A DNA stretch of 8,139 nucleotides from Pseudomonadota bacterium (GTDB taxonomy: Bacteria > Pseudomonadota > Gammaproteobacteria > Burkholderiales > Burkholderiaceae): contig JAEZQX010000494.1 of the NCBI GenBank assembly GCA_023441105.1, positions 1 to 8,139 of the forward strand, read 5' to 3'. A program made the translations under genes and the position numbers. The notes beneath the pieces were generated by a model, which saw only the letters and a program-made list of their open reading frames with translations, ran no database searches and was not told the origin of the DNA. Each line of letters starts with the position of its first letter. Position 1 is the stretch's first letter. Shown piece by piece: positions 1-6,755 of the stretch.

Positions 1-119
1 GCTTGCAAGCGCCAACCCGTGAACCACTGTCAGCCCGTACCGCCGACACCCGTCGCCACCGCCCGCGCCGGACGGTTCACAATAGGCACATTCGACGAAC
101 CAACCGGGAGAGACGAGAC
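1..119. other. Leader region upstream of the aldehyde dehydrogenase gene
   Basis: No gene is supported here. The first ten bases, GCTTGCAAGC, form a perfect palindrome at the window edge, which could be part of an operator or chance. One plus-strand frame reads to a TGA at 20-22, so the last codons of an upstream gene could lie here, but too little is visible to say. GGAG at 107-110 is the likely ribosome binding site of the gene starting at 120, with a 9-nt spacer. TTCACA at 76-81 resembles a -35 box, but no credible -10 box lies at the right distance, so I do not call a promoter. Confidence 0.4.
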
Positions 120-1562
120 ATGGCCAGCCAGAAGCACGACAACTTCATCAACGGCGAATGGGTCGCCGGCACCCGCTACGCCCCCAACATCAATCCGTCC
201 AACGTGGGGGACGTGATCGGCGAGTACACGCAGGCGGACGAGGCGCAGCTCAACGCCGCGGTAGCCGCCGCGCGCGCGGCCTTCCCCGCGTGGGCGACCG
301 GCAGCATCCAGGCGCGCGCGGATGCGCTCGACCGGATCGGCAACGAGATCCTGGGGCGCAAGGAGGAGCTCGGCACGCTGCTGGCACGCGAGGAGGGCAA
401 GACCCGGGCCGAAGGCATCGGCGAAGCCGGCCGGGCAGGGCAGATCTTCAAGTTCTTCGGCGGCGAATGCCTGCGGCTGTCCGGCGAGATCCTGCCGTCG
501 GTGCGGCCGGGGATCGGGGTCGAGATCACCCGCGAGCCGGCGGGCGTGGTCGGGCTGATCACGCCTTGGAACTTCCCGATCGCCATCCCGGCCTGGAAAA
601 TCGCGCCGGCGCTGGCCTTCGGCAATTGCGTGGTGATCAAGCCGGCGGACCTGGTGCCGGGTTGCGCGTGGGCGCTGGCCGAGATCATCTCGCGCAGCGG
701 CATTCCGGCGGGGGTGTTCAACCTGGTGATGGGACGCGGCAGCGTGATCGGCGATCCGCTCGTGAACCATGCCGGCATCGACGCCATCAGTTTCACCGGC
801 TCGCAAAGCGTCGGCGCGCGCATCGGCCGCATGTGCGGCGCCAACCTGAAGAAGTTCCAGCTGGAGATGGGCGGCAAGAATCCGCAGGTCGTGCTCGACG
901 ATGCCGACCTCGGCACGGCGGTGGAGATCTGCGCCCAGAGCGCCTTCTTCTCGACCGGCCAGCGCTGCACGGCGTCGAGCCGGCTGATCGTCACCAGCGG
1001 CATCTATCCGAAGTTCGTCGAGGCGCTCAAGGCAAGGATGGCTAAGCTGAAGGTGGACGACGCGTTGAAGGACGGCACCGACATCGGTCCGGTATCGTCG
1101 CAGGAACAGCTGGAGCAGGACCTCGGCTACGTCGAGATTGCCAGGAGCGAAGGCGGCGTGCTGGTGGCCGGCGGCGAGCGGCTGAAACGCGCGACCGAAG
1201 GTTACTACATGGCGCCGGCCCTGATCACCGACACCACCGCCACCATGCGGATCAATCGCGAGGAGGTGTTCGGCCCGGTGGCCAGCATCATCCGGGTCAA
1301 GGACTACGACGAGGCACTGGCGGTGGCCAACGATACCCCGTTCGGCCTGTCATCCGGCATCGCCACCACCTCGCTCAAGCACGCCACCCATTTCAAGCGC
1401 CATTCGCAGGCCGGCATGGTGATGGTCAACCTGCCGACCGCCGGCGTGGACTATCACGTCCCGTTCGGCGGCCGCAAAGGCTCGAGCTATGGACCGCGCG
1501 AGCAGGGCCATTACGCGCAGGAGTTCTTCACCTCGGTGAAGACCTCCTATACGGCTGCCTGA
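120..1562 (+). CDS. NAD(P)-dependent aldehyde dehydrogenase, 2-oxoglutarate-semialdehyde (2,5-dioxopentanoate) dehydrogenase-like
   Basis: This 480-residue cytoplasmic enzyme of the aldehyde dehydrogenase superfamily oxidises an aldehyde to a carboxylate with NAD(P)+. The cofactor fold carries TPWNFP at 148-153 (catalytic-site Asn151), IKPAD at 173-177 (Lys174) and FTGS at 225-228. The general base is Glu249 in LEMGGKNP, the nucleophile is Cys283 in STGQRCTASS, and EEVFGP is at 381-386. All are intact. The length is normal. The C-terminal stretch HVPFGGRKGSSYGPREQG at 446-463 and the VMVNLPTAGVDY region resemble the GucD-type semialdehyde dehydrogenases that make 2-oxoglutarate in glucarate, pentose or hydroxyproline catabolism. 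That substrate is inferred from remembered similarity. The ATG at 120 is preferred because GGAG lies 9 nt upstream and the protein then begins like the family. A longer reading from a TTG at 3 adds 39 Arg-rich residues and is unlikely. It is the first visible gene of the cluster with the aldolase-like gene and fumC. Confidence 0.93.
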   Translation: MASQKHDNFINGEWVAGTRYAPNINPSNVGDVIGEYTQADEAQLNAAVAAARAAFPAWATGSIQARADALDRIGNEILGRKEELGTLLAREEGKTRAEGIGEAGRAGQIFKFFGGECLRLSGEILPSVRPGIGVEITREPAGVVGLITPWNFPIAIPAWKIAPALAFGNCVVIKPADLVPGCAWALAEIISRSGIPAGVFNLVMGRGSVIGDPLVNHAGIDAISFTGSQSVGARIGRMCGANLKKFQLEMGGKNPQVVLDDADLGTAVEICAQSAFFSTGQRCTASSRLIVTSGIYPKFVEALKARMAKLKVDDALKDGTDIGPVSSQEQLEQDLGYVEIARSEGGVLVAGGERLKRATEGYYMAPALITDTTATMRINREEVFGPVASIIRVKDYDEALAVANDTPFGLSSGIATTSLKHATHFKRHSQAGMVMVNLPTAGVDYHVPFGGRKGSSYGPREQGHYAQEFFTSVKTSYTAA

Positions 1563-1582
1563 ACGGTTGCCTGGACCTGGAG

Positions 1583-1588
1583 AGGAGG
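1583..1588 (+). promoter_or_regulatory. Ribosome binding site AGGAGG deciding the aldolase-like start
   Basis: A full AGGAGG lies 7 nt before the ATG at 1596 but only 1 nt before the in-frame ATG at 1590. The spacing favours 1596 as the start of the aldolase/adducin-family gene. Confidence 0.7.
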
Positions 1589-1595
1589 AATGGAC

Positions 1596-2384
1596 ATGCA
1601 TCACGAACGCGATGCTCTCGCGGCGTCACGGCCGGAAGGAATCGGCGAGGCCGAATGGGCGCTGCGGCTCGAGCTGGCCGCCTGCTACCGGCTTTTCGAT
1701 CATCTCGGCTGGACCGAGGCCATCTTCAACCACATCACGGTGCGCGTGCCGCGGCCGGCCGGAGCGACGGCGCACTACCTGATCAACCCGTTCGGCCTGC
1801 ACTACAGCGAGGTGACGGCGTCGAACCTGATCGAGATCGACGTCGACGGCAAGGCGATCTCGCGCAGCGACTATTCGGTCAATGCGGCCGGTTTCGTCAT
1901 CCACAGCGCGATCCACGCGGCGCGCGAGGATGCCCATTGCATCATGCATGTGCACACCACGGCCGGCTGCGCCGTCGCCTGCAAGGAAAGCGGCCTGCGA
2001 GCAGACAACTTCTACAGCGCCATGCTCTACGGCGAGGTGGCCTATCACGACTACATGGGGGTGACGACGGACCTGCATGAGCAGCCCTACCTGGTGAAGT
2101 CGCTCGGCAACCGCAACCACATGATCCTGCGCAACCATGGCCTGCTGGTCACGGCGCACGACATTCCCACTGCCTTCCACCGGCTCTGGACGCTGCAGCG
2201 CGCCTGCGAGGTGCAGCTGGCCAGCGACGCCGGCCTCGGGTCCAACCGGCAGATCACGGAGGAGGTGCTGCGACGGGTGCCGGCCACGGAGAAGGCGATG
2301 ACCACCGGCGCGGTCAGCAACTCGCGGCTGATGTTCGACGCGATGGTGCGCCGCGCCGGCATCGCCTACGACCAGCTGGCGTGA
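1596..2384 (+). CDS. Class II aldolase/adducin-family protein
   Basis: This 262-residue protein spans one complete class II aldolase/adducin head domain, the fold of L-fuculose-phosphate aldolase (FucA) and of the non-enzymatic adducin head. The three histidines that bind the divalent metal in FucA are present: His118 and His120 in MHVHTTAG, and His181 in RNHGLL. A gap-free alignment with remembered E. coli FucA around its His77, Arg84, Asp86, His92 and His94 puts Gly99 where FucA has the acid/base Glu73. The surrounding [12 protein letters not shown] pattern is the adducin-like subtype. A metal site is therefore likely, but classical aldolase chemistry is doubtful and the substrate is unknown. 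The start at 1596 rests on the AGGAGG spacing; the in-frame ATG at 1590 would add two residues. It lies 33 bp after the dehydrogenase and 7 bp before fumC on the same strand, probably one operon. Confidence 0.88.
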   Translation: MHHERDALAASRPEGIGEAEWALRLELAACYRLFDHLGWTEAIFNHITVRVPRPAGATAHYLINPFGLHYSEVTASNLIEIDVDGKAISRSDYSVNAAGFVIHSAIHAAREDAHCIMHVHTTAGCAVACKESGLRADNFYSAMLYGEVAYHDYMGVTTDLHEQPYLVKSLGNRNHMILRNHGLLVTAHDIPTAFHRLWTLQRACEVQLASDAGLGSNRQITEEVLRRVPATEKAMTTGAVSNSRLMFDAMVRRAGIAYDQLA

Positions 2385-2391
2385 GGCTGCC

Positions 2392-3798
2392 ATGACCGAC
2401 GACGTACGACTCGAGAAGGATACCTTCGGCGAGATCGCCGTGCCGGCGGATCGGCTGTGGGGCGCCCAGACCCAGCGCTCGCTGCAGAACTTCCGGATCT
2501 CGGTGGAGAGGCAGCCGATCGAACTGGTCCGGGCACTGGCGCTGGTGAAGCGGGCCGCGGCCCAGGTCAACGCCGAGCTCGGCACGCTGCCGCAGGAGAT
2601 GGCCACGATGATCGTCAGGGCCGCCGACGAGATCCTCGAAGGTCGCCACGACCAGGAGTTCCCGCTGGTGGTCTGGCAGACCGGCTCCGGCACCCAGACC
2701 AACATGAACCTGAACGAGGTGATCGCCAACCGGGCCAGCGAGCTGCTGGGCGGCGAGCGGGGGCAGGGCCGCAAGGTCCATCCCAACGACCATGTCAACC
2801 AGGGGCAGTCGTCGAACGACGTGTTCCCGACGGCCATGAACGTGGCGGTCGCATCGGCCATCGCCAACCAGTTGTTGCCGGCGCTGCAGCAGCTGCGCGA
2901 CACGCTGCAAAGCAAGTCGCAGGCGTTCGACGGCATCGTCAAGATCGGCCGCACCCACCTGCAGGACGCGACGCCGCTCACGCTCGGCCAGGAGTTTTCG
3001 GGCTATGTCGCGCAGCTCGACCACGGCATGCGTCACTTGCGCGACGCCCTGGGCCATCTCTACGAGCTCGCCCAGGGCGGCACCGCGGTCGGCACCGGCC
3101 TCAACGCCCATCCGCAGTTCGCGACCAAGGTGGCGGCGACGATCGCCCGGCTGAGCGGCCTGGCATTCGTCACTGCGCCGAACAAGTTCGAGGCGCTGGC
3201 GGCGGCCGACGCGCAGGTCAATGCCCACGGCGCGTTGAAGACCGTGGCCGCGGGCCTGATGAAGATCGCCAACGACGTGCGCTGGCTGGCGAGCGGGCCG
3301 CGTAGCGGCCTGGGCGAGATCAGCATCCCCGAGAACGAACCCGGCAGCTCGATCATGCCGGGCAAGGTCAATCCCACGCAGTGCGAAGCGCTGACCATGA
3401 TCTGCGCGCAGGTCTTCGGCAACGACGTGGCGGTCAACATCGGCGGCGCGAGCGGCAATTTCGAGCTCAACGTCTACCGGCCGATGATCGTGCACAACGT
3501 GCTGCAGTCGATTCGCCTGCTGGCTGACGGCGCACGCAGCTTCCACGACCAGTGCGCGGTCGGCATCGAGCCGAACCGCTCGCGCATCGGCGTGCTGCTC
3601 GAGCAGTCGCTGATGCTCGTGACGGCGCTCAATCCGCACATCGGTTACGACCGCGCCGCGGAGATCGCGAAGAAGGCGCACCGCGAGGGCACCACGCTCA
3701 AGGAGGCGGCGCTGGCCACCGGTTATGTCAGCGCCGAGCAGTTCGACGCCTGGGTTCGTCCCGAGGACATGGTCAACGCGAAACCAGCAGCGCCCTGA
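2392..3798 (+). CDS. fumC: Class II fumarate hydratase (fumarase C)
   Basis: This cytoplasmic TCA-cycle enzyme hydrates fumarate to L-malate reversibly without an iron-sulfur cluster, normally as a homotetramer. The 468-residue length matches the family. Visible motifs in order are [14 protein letters not shown] at 97-110, [14 protein letters not shown] at 130-143, [10 protein letters not shown] at 186-195 with the catalytic His189, and the fumarase/aspartase signature [11 protein letters not shown] at 318-328 with Ser319 on the catalytic loop. The N-terminal substrate loop and helical core are intact, so I expect an active fumarase rather than aspartase or argininosuccinate lyase. The ATG lies 7 bp after the preceding stop. 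The stop codon of the upstream gene overlaps GAGG (2383-2386), which serves as a weak ribosome binding site with a 5-nt spacer, so translational coupling is likely. The last 26 bp overlap the 3' end of the convergent glycerate kinase gene. Linkage to an aldolase-like gene is not the usual fumC context. Confidence 0.96.
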   Translation: MTDDVRLEKDTFGEIAVPADRLWGAQTQRSLQNFRISVERQPIELVRALALVKRAAAQVNAELGTLPQEMATMIVRAADEILEGRHDQEFPLVVWQTGSGTQTNMNLNEVIANRASELLGGERGQGRKVHPNDHVNQGQSSNDVFPTAMNVAVASAIANQLLPALQQLRDTLQSKSQAFDGIVKIGRTHLQDATPLTLGQEFSGYVAQLDHGMRHLRDALGHLYELAQGGTAVGTGLNAHPQFATKVAATIARLSGLAFVTAPNKFEALAAADAQVNAHGALKTVAAGLMKIANDVRWLASGPRSGLGEISIPENEPGSSIMPGKVNPTQCEALTMICAQVFGNDVAVNIGGASGNFELNVYRPMIVHNVLQSIRLLADGARSFHDQCAVGIEPNRSRIGVLLEQSLMLVTALNPHIGYDRAAEIAKKAHREGTTLKEAALATGYVSAEQFDAWVRPEDMVNAKPAAP

Positions 3799-5134
3799 AG
3801 TCGTTGACGTTGGTGAAGGTCGGGCCGCTGACCACCAGGTCGCCGAGCGTCTCGAAGAAGGTCCGCGCATCGTTGCCGTCGAGCAGCTCGCGGGCGTTCA
3901 GGCTCCTGGCGCGGGCACGGTCAAGCGTGTCCGGCGTCGCGATCGCGCCGGCGTTGTCGTCGATGCCGTCGATCCCGTCGGTGTCGGCGGCGAGCAGATA
4001 GACCCCGGGCTCGCCCTCCAGCGCGATCGCCGCGCCGAGCAGGAATTCGGTGGCGCGGCCGCCGCGGCCGCTGCTGCTGCGTACCGTCACCGTCGTTTCA
4101 CCGCCCGACAGGATCACGCACGGTGCCCGGAACGGCTGGCCGCGGCGCGCCACCTGGCGGGCGAGCGCGGCATGCACCTTGCCGACCTCGCGCGACTCGC
4201 CTTCGATCTCGTCGCTCAGGATGTGCGCATCCAGGCCGGCGTCGGCGGCGGCCTGGGCCGCTGCCTCGAGCGCCTGCTGCGGCGTCGCCACCAGGTGCAC
4301 CTCGTTGCCGCTGAAGACCGGGTCGCCGGGCTTGGGGGTCTCGAGCGCGCCGCTTTCCAGCGCCGCGCGTACCGGCGGCGGGATGTCGATGCCATAGCGC
4401 CTGAGGATCGCCAGCGCATCGGCACAGGTGGTCGGATCGGGCACCGTAGGCCCGCTGGCGATCACCGCCGGATCGTCGCCGGGCACGTCCGAGATCAGCA
4501 GCGTAACCAGCCGCGCCGGCGCGCAGGCGGCGGCCAGGCGGCCACCCTTGATGGCCGACAGGTGCTTGCGCACGCAGTTCATCTCGCCGATGGCGGCGCC
4601 GCTGCGCAGCAGCGCCTTGTTGATCGCCTGCTTGTCCTCGAAGCTGACGCCGTCGGCCGGTGCCGACAGCAGCGCCGAGCCGCCGCCGGAGATCAGGCAC
4701 AGCACCAGATCCTCCGGGCCGAGTCCGGCAGTCGCGGCGAGGATTCGCTGGGTCGCGCGACGCCCGGCTTCGTCCGGCACCGGATGAGCGGCTTCGACCA
4801 CCTCGATGCGGGCCTGGCCGCTTTCCTGCTGCTGCCGGTAGGCCGGCGGCAGGTGGTGGTAGCGGGTCACCACCAGGCCGGACAGCGGCGCGTCCTGCGG
4901 CCACAGCCGGTCGACGGCGGCCGCCATCGCGCCGCCGGCCTTGCCGGCGCCGAGCACCAGGGTGCGGCCTTTCGGAACCGGGGGCAGGAAGGGGCCGATG
5001 CAATGCTCCGGCATGGCCCGCTGCACCGCTGCCCGGAACAGGCGCTCGAGCAGTGCGGCCGGCGCCGCGGTGGTTGCGGGGGGCGTCCCGCTGGGGGCAG
5101 GCACGTCGGTGGCCTTGCCTGGGCTGTGATGCAT
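3773..5134 (-). CDS. Glycerate 2-kinase, MOFRL/GckA type (sometimes named TtuD or hydroxypyruvate reductase)
   Basis: Enzymes of this family phosphorylate D-glycerate with ATP to 2-phosphoglycerate, the last step of glycerate entry from tartronate-semialdehyde in glyoxylate and sugar-acid catabolism. The protein has 453 residues, slightly longer than the roughly 420 usual, because of an Ala/Pro/Thr-rich N-terminal stretch of about 27 residues before [11 protein letters not shown]. Visible motifs are [10 protein letters not shown] at 61-70, HPVPD at 117-121, SGGGSALL at 149-156, [13 protein letters not shown] at 186-198 with Lys190 and Lys196, the C-terminal MOFRL-domain GGETTV at 344-349 and GRGGR at 356-360, and AADTDGIDG at 382-390. 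All look intact. The chosen ATG has GGAG 9 nt upstream on the minus strand. Older annotations call such proteins hydroxypyruvate reductase, but the motifs are those of the kinase. It converges on fumC with a 26-bp overlap and is divergent from the dipeptidase-like gene. Confidence 0.93.
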   Translation of the reverse strand: MHHSPGKATDVPAPSGTPPATTAAPAALLERLFRAAVQRAMPEHCIGPFLPPVPKGRTLVLGAGKAGGAMAAAVDRLWPQDAPLSGLVVTRYHHLPPAYRQQQESGQARIEVVEAAHPVPDEAGRRATQRILAATAGLGPEDLVLCLISGGGSALLSAPADGVSFEDKQAINKALLRSGAAIGEMNCVRKHLSAIKGGRLAAACAPARLVTLLISDVPGDDPAVIASGPTVPDPTTCADALAILRRYGIDIPPPVRAALESGALETPKPGDPVFSGNEVHLVATPQQALEAAAQAAADAGLDAHILSDEIEGESREVGKVHAALARQVARRGQPFRAPCVILSGGETTVTVRSSSGRGGRATEFLLGAAIALEGEPGVYLLAADTDGIDGIDDNAGAIATPDTLDRARARSLNARELLDGNDARTFFETLGDLVVSGPTFTNVNDFRALLVSR

Positions 5135-5284
5135 CGCGGCGGGCTCCGTGGGAAAGGAGGAAGAAAGGAGCGGGTGTATGGTGCAGGATGGTGAAGGAGA
5201 TACCGAGGCTATGGTAATCGGCACCGCCCGCTGCCCGCGGCTCCCGGCGCTCGCGATAGCATCGTCGCATCGAGGAGAGCGTCG
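5135..5284. promoter_or_regulatory. Divergent intergenic region between glycerate kinase and the dipeptidase-like gene
   Basis: Both flanking genes are transcribed away from this 150-bp stretch, so their promoters are expected here unless one lies inside a neighbouring gene. I see no convincing paired -35/-10 boxes on either strand; TATGGT at 5210-5215 is only a weak plus-strand -10 candidate. A 20-bp all-purine run on the plus strand (5151-5170) lies in the untranslated leader of the glycerate kinase. The plus strand also carries a possible 36-codon small ORF, listed separately. GCATCG occurs twice close together at 5259-5264 and 5267-5272; its meaning is unknown. Confidence 0.4.
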
Positions 5285-5288
5285 TTGA
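5178..5288 (+). CDS. Possible 36-codon small ORF coupled to the dipeptidase-like gene
   Basis: An ATG at 5178 is preceded by AAGGAG (5165-5170) with a 7-nt spacer. It opens a reading frame of 36 codons that ends in a TGA at 5286-5288. That stop overlaps the TTG start of the next gene (5285-5287) as TTGA, the arrangement seen in translationally coupled genes. The predicted peptide begins MVQDGEGDTEAMV and ends SSHRGERR. It has no membrane segment, no run of one amino acid typical of attenuator leaders, and no family I recognise. By my count 22 of its 36 codons end in G or C, lower than in the surrounding genes, which argues against selection on the peptide. A plus-strand promoter would have to lie very close upstream or inside the glycerate kinase gene. 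It may be a regulatory leader peptide or chance. Confidence 0.2.
   Translation: MVQDGEGDTEAMVIGTARCPRLPALAIASSHRGERR
5273..5277 (+). promoter_or_regulatory. Ribosome binding site AGGAG supporting a TTG start
   Basis: AGGAG lies 7 nt before the TTG at 5285. This spacing favours TTG as the start of the dipeptidase-like gene over the downstream in-frame ATG at 5354, which has no comparable site. Confidence 0.6.
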
Positions 5289-6586
5289 AGGAACGGGTTG
5301 ACGCGCATTCGACCGGCACGGGCGGTTCGGGCGGAGCGGCACGCGCGGGCTCGATGCGCAGGCGGGCGGCCTGGATGGGCCTGGCCCTGCTGCTGGCGAG
5401 CGTGCTGTTCTTCGGCGTCTTCCCGCCGCTGCTCGCCTGGCGGATGAACCAGCCCGGCGGCTCGCTGCCGCCGCCCTTGAACGCCCAGGCGCAGTCGCTG
5501 CATTCCAGGCTGCTGGTCGCGGACCTGCATGCGGCGACGCTGGTGTGGTCGCGCGACCTGTTCGCGCCCGGCAGGCAGGGTAGTGTCGACGTTCCGCGCC
5601 TGACCGACGGCGGCGTGGCATTGCAGGTGTTTTCCGCAGCCAGCCGGCTGTCCTGGTACGGGGACCTGCATCGCACCGCCGGGGAGCAGCCCGGCGGACC
5701 GGGCTTCGACCTGCTGACGCCGCTGGCCGTCGCGCAACTCTGGCCGCGCGCCACCTGGAGCAGCAGGCTCGAGCGGGTCCTCTACCAGGGCGAGCGACTC
5801 CGGCAGGCGGTGCGGCTGGCGGGCATGCGGCTGATCGCCGTCCGCGCCCAGGCCGACCTCGACCGGCTGCTGCTGGCGCGCTCGCATGCCGAAGCCAACG
5901 GGCTGACCCGTCCGATCGGCGTGATGCTCGCGGTCAACGGCGCCGATGCCCTGGAAGGACGCATCGAGAACCTCGACAGGTTGTTCGATGCCGGCTTCAG
6001 GATGGCCGTGCCGCCGTCGATGCCGCCGCGCCGGTCCGGCAGCGGTTTCGGGACGCTCGAGGCCGCGCCGGATGAAGCGGCCGCGGAGGCGGCTGGCGGC
6101 GACGGCCTCACGCCGATCGGCCGCCAGTGGCTGCGCCGCATGGAGGAAAAGGGCATGCTGGTGGACGTCGCGCATGTCTCGCCGGCAACGCTGCAGATGG
6201 TGGTGGCGAATGCGACTCGCCCGGTGGTCTCGTCGCACACCGGCTTGCGTGGCGCTTGCGACAGCCCGCGCAACCTGACGGACGAGGAGGCGCGCGGCAT
6301 TGCGGCCACCGGCGGCCTGATCGCGATCGGCTTCTGGCGCGAGGCGGTCTGCGACGTGTCGGTGGATGCCATCGTCCGGTCGATCCGCTATGCGGTCGGG
6401 GTGGTGGGGGTCGACCATGTCGCCTTCGGCTCCAACTTCGACGGCGGCGCGCCGACGCCAGTGGATGCCGCCGGGCTGGCGCACCTGACCCACGGCCTGA
6501 CCGCGGCCGGCTTCTCGGACGAGGACATCGCCAAGATCGCCGGCGGCAACGTCCTGCGGGTCCTGCGGCAGGTCCTGCCCCCCTGA
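5285..6586 (+). CDS. Membrane-anchored M19 (renal-type) dipeptidase homologue with a degenerate active site
   Basis: The 433-residue protein has a cytoplasmic N-terminus of about 27 residues, an RRR flank and one hydrophobic segment at about 29-52. The rest is therefore predicted to be periplasmic, tethered by a signal anchor. The fold is recognisable: VDVPRLTDGGVALQVF at 101-116, DALEGRIENLDRLFDAGFRM at 221-240, VDVAHVSP at 293-300, and a C-terminal GGNVLRVLRQVLP. Compared with family knowledge from human renal dipeptidase, His82 (His20), His297 (His198), His318 (His219) and Arg329 (Arg230) are kept. The Asp of the HxD metal motif is Ala84, the bridging Glu125 is Asn218, and the first Asp of GSDFDG is Asn384. 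The usual THFxDN loop is replaced by Pro/Ser-rich sequence at 242-252. It is probably a binding or scaffold protein rather than a working dipeptidase, or it has altered chemistry. The TTG start rests on AGGAG spacing; an ATG at 5354 would still include the membrane segment. Confidence 0.85.
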   Translation: MKERVDAHSTGTGGSGGAARAGSMRRRAAWMGLALLLASVLFFGVFPPLLAWRMNQPGGSLPPPLNAQAQSLHSRLLVADLHAATLVWSRDLFAPGRQGSVDVPRLTDGGVALQVFSAASRLSWYGDLHRTAGEQPGGPGFDLLTPLAVAQLWPRATWSSRLERVLYQGERLRQAVRLAGMRLIAVRAQADLDRLLLARSHAEANGLTRPIGVMLAVNGADALEGRIENLDRLFDAGFRMAVPPSMPPRRSGSGFGTLEAAPDEAAAEAAGGDGLTPIGRQWLRRMEEKGMLVDVAHVSPATLQMVVANATRPVVSSHTGLRGACDSPRNLTDEEARGIAATGGLIAIGFWREAVCDVSVDAIVRSIRYAVGVVGVDHVAFGSNFDGGAPTPVDAAGLAHLTHGLTAAGFSDEDIAKIAGGNVLRVLRQVLPP

Positions 6587-6674
6587 GCCGCCGCCCGGCC
6601 ATCTCCCAGACGGCCTCTCGCACGCCTGAGACTGCCCCCGGACGGCCCCTTGCGCAGGTCCGGACGGTCTCGCC

Positions 6675-6690
6675 GCCGCGGCACCGCGGC
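6675..6690. repeat. Perfect 7-bp inverted repeat (hairpin)
   Basis: GCCGCGG and CCGCGGC are separated by two bases, giving a very GC-rich stem-loop; in practice six pairs and a tetraloop. There is no following T-tract. It could contribute to termination of the dipeptidase-like transcript or be chance in GC-rich DNA. Confidence 0.35.
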
Positions 6691-6742
6691 CACGTCCCCG
6701 CCCGCCTCGTCGGTTCATTCCCCGTCTTCGGGTCAGGTCCGT

Positions 6743-6748
6743 TACAAT
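6743..6748 (+). promoter_or_regulatory. rhlE: Candidate -10 box (TACAAT) of the helicase gene
   Basis: TACAAT matches five of six bases of the sigma-70 -10 consensus and stands out in this GC-rich gap. No good -35 hexamer is present at 16-18 bp spacing and there is no TG extension. If functional, transcription would begin about 7 nt downstream, near 6755, essentially on the first possible ATG (6756). Confidence 0.4.
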
Positions 6749-6755
6749 CGCGGCC

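Larger units (their letters stand above)
6587..6755. other. Intergenic region between the dipeptidase-like gene and the helicase
   Basis: No gene is supported in this 169-bp stretch. It contains an imperfect repeat of a GACGGC/TC-type motif at 6608-6615, 6640-6647 and 6662-6669, a weak 6-bp inverted repeat (CCGGAC at 6638-6643 with GTCCGG at 6658-6663), and a short perfect hairpin at 6675-6690. None is followed by a T-run, so I call no rho-independent terminator for the upstream gene. A good -10 element lies near its right end. Confidence 0.45.

Noticed and set aside
3..119. N-terminal extension of the aldehyde dehydrogenase from a TTG at 3
   Set aside because: The extra 39 residues are Arg/Thr-rich and not family-like, while the ATG at 120 has a good ribosome binding site and gives the standard N-terminus.
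1626..2981. 451-codon minus-strand open frame opposite the aldolase-like gene and fumC
   Set aside because: It overlaps two well-supported plus-strand genes and has no domain signal.
2314..3870. 518-codon minus-strand open frame opposite fumC
   Set aside because: The plus strand encodes an intact FumC with catalytic motifs. The antisense translation is Arg/His/Gln-rich low-complexity sequence and matches no family I know.
6000..6080. Possible frameshift explaining the aberrant loop in the M19-like protein
   Set aside because: The frame continues smoothly into the conserved GLTPIGRQWLRRMEEKG region, and the other substitutions are in-frame codon changes far from this stretch, so divergence rather than a frameshift fits better.
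6638..6663. Inverted repeat CCGGAC/GTCCGG as a terminator for the dipeptidase-like gene
   Set aside because: The stem has only 6 bp, the loop has 14 nt and no T-tract follows.
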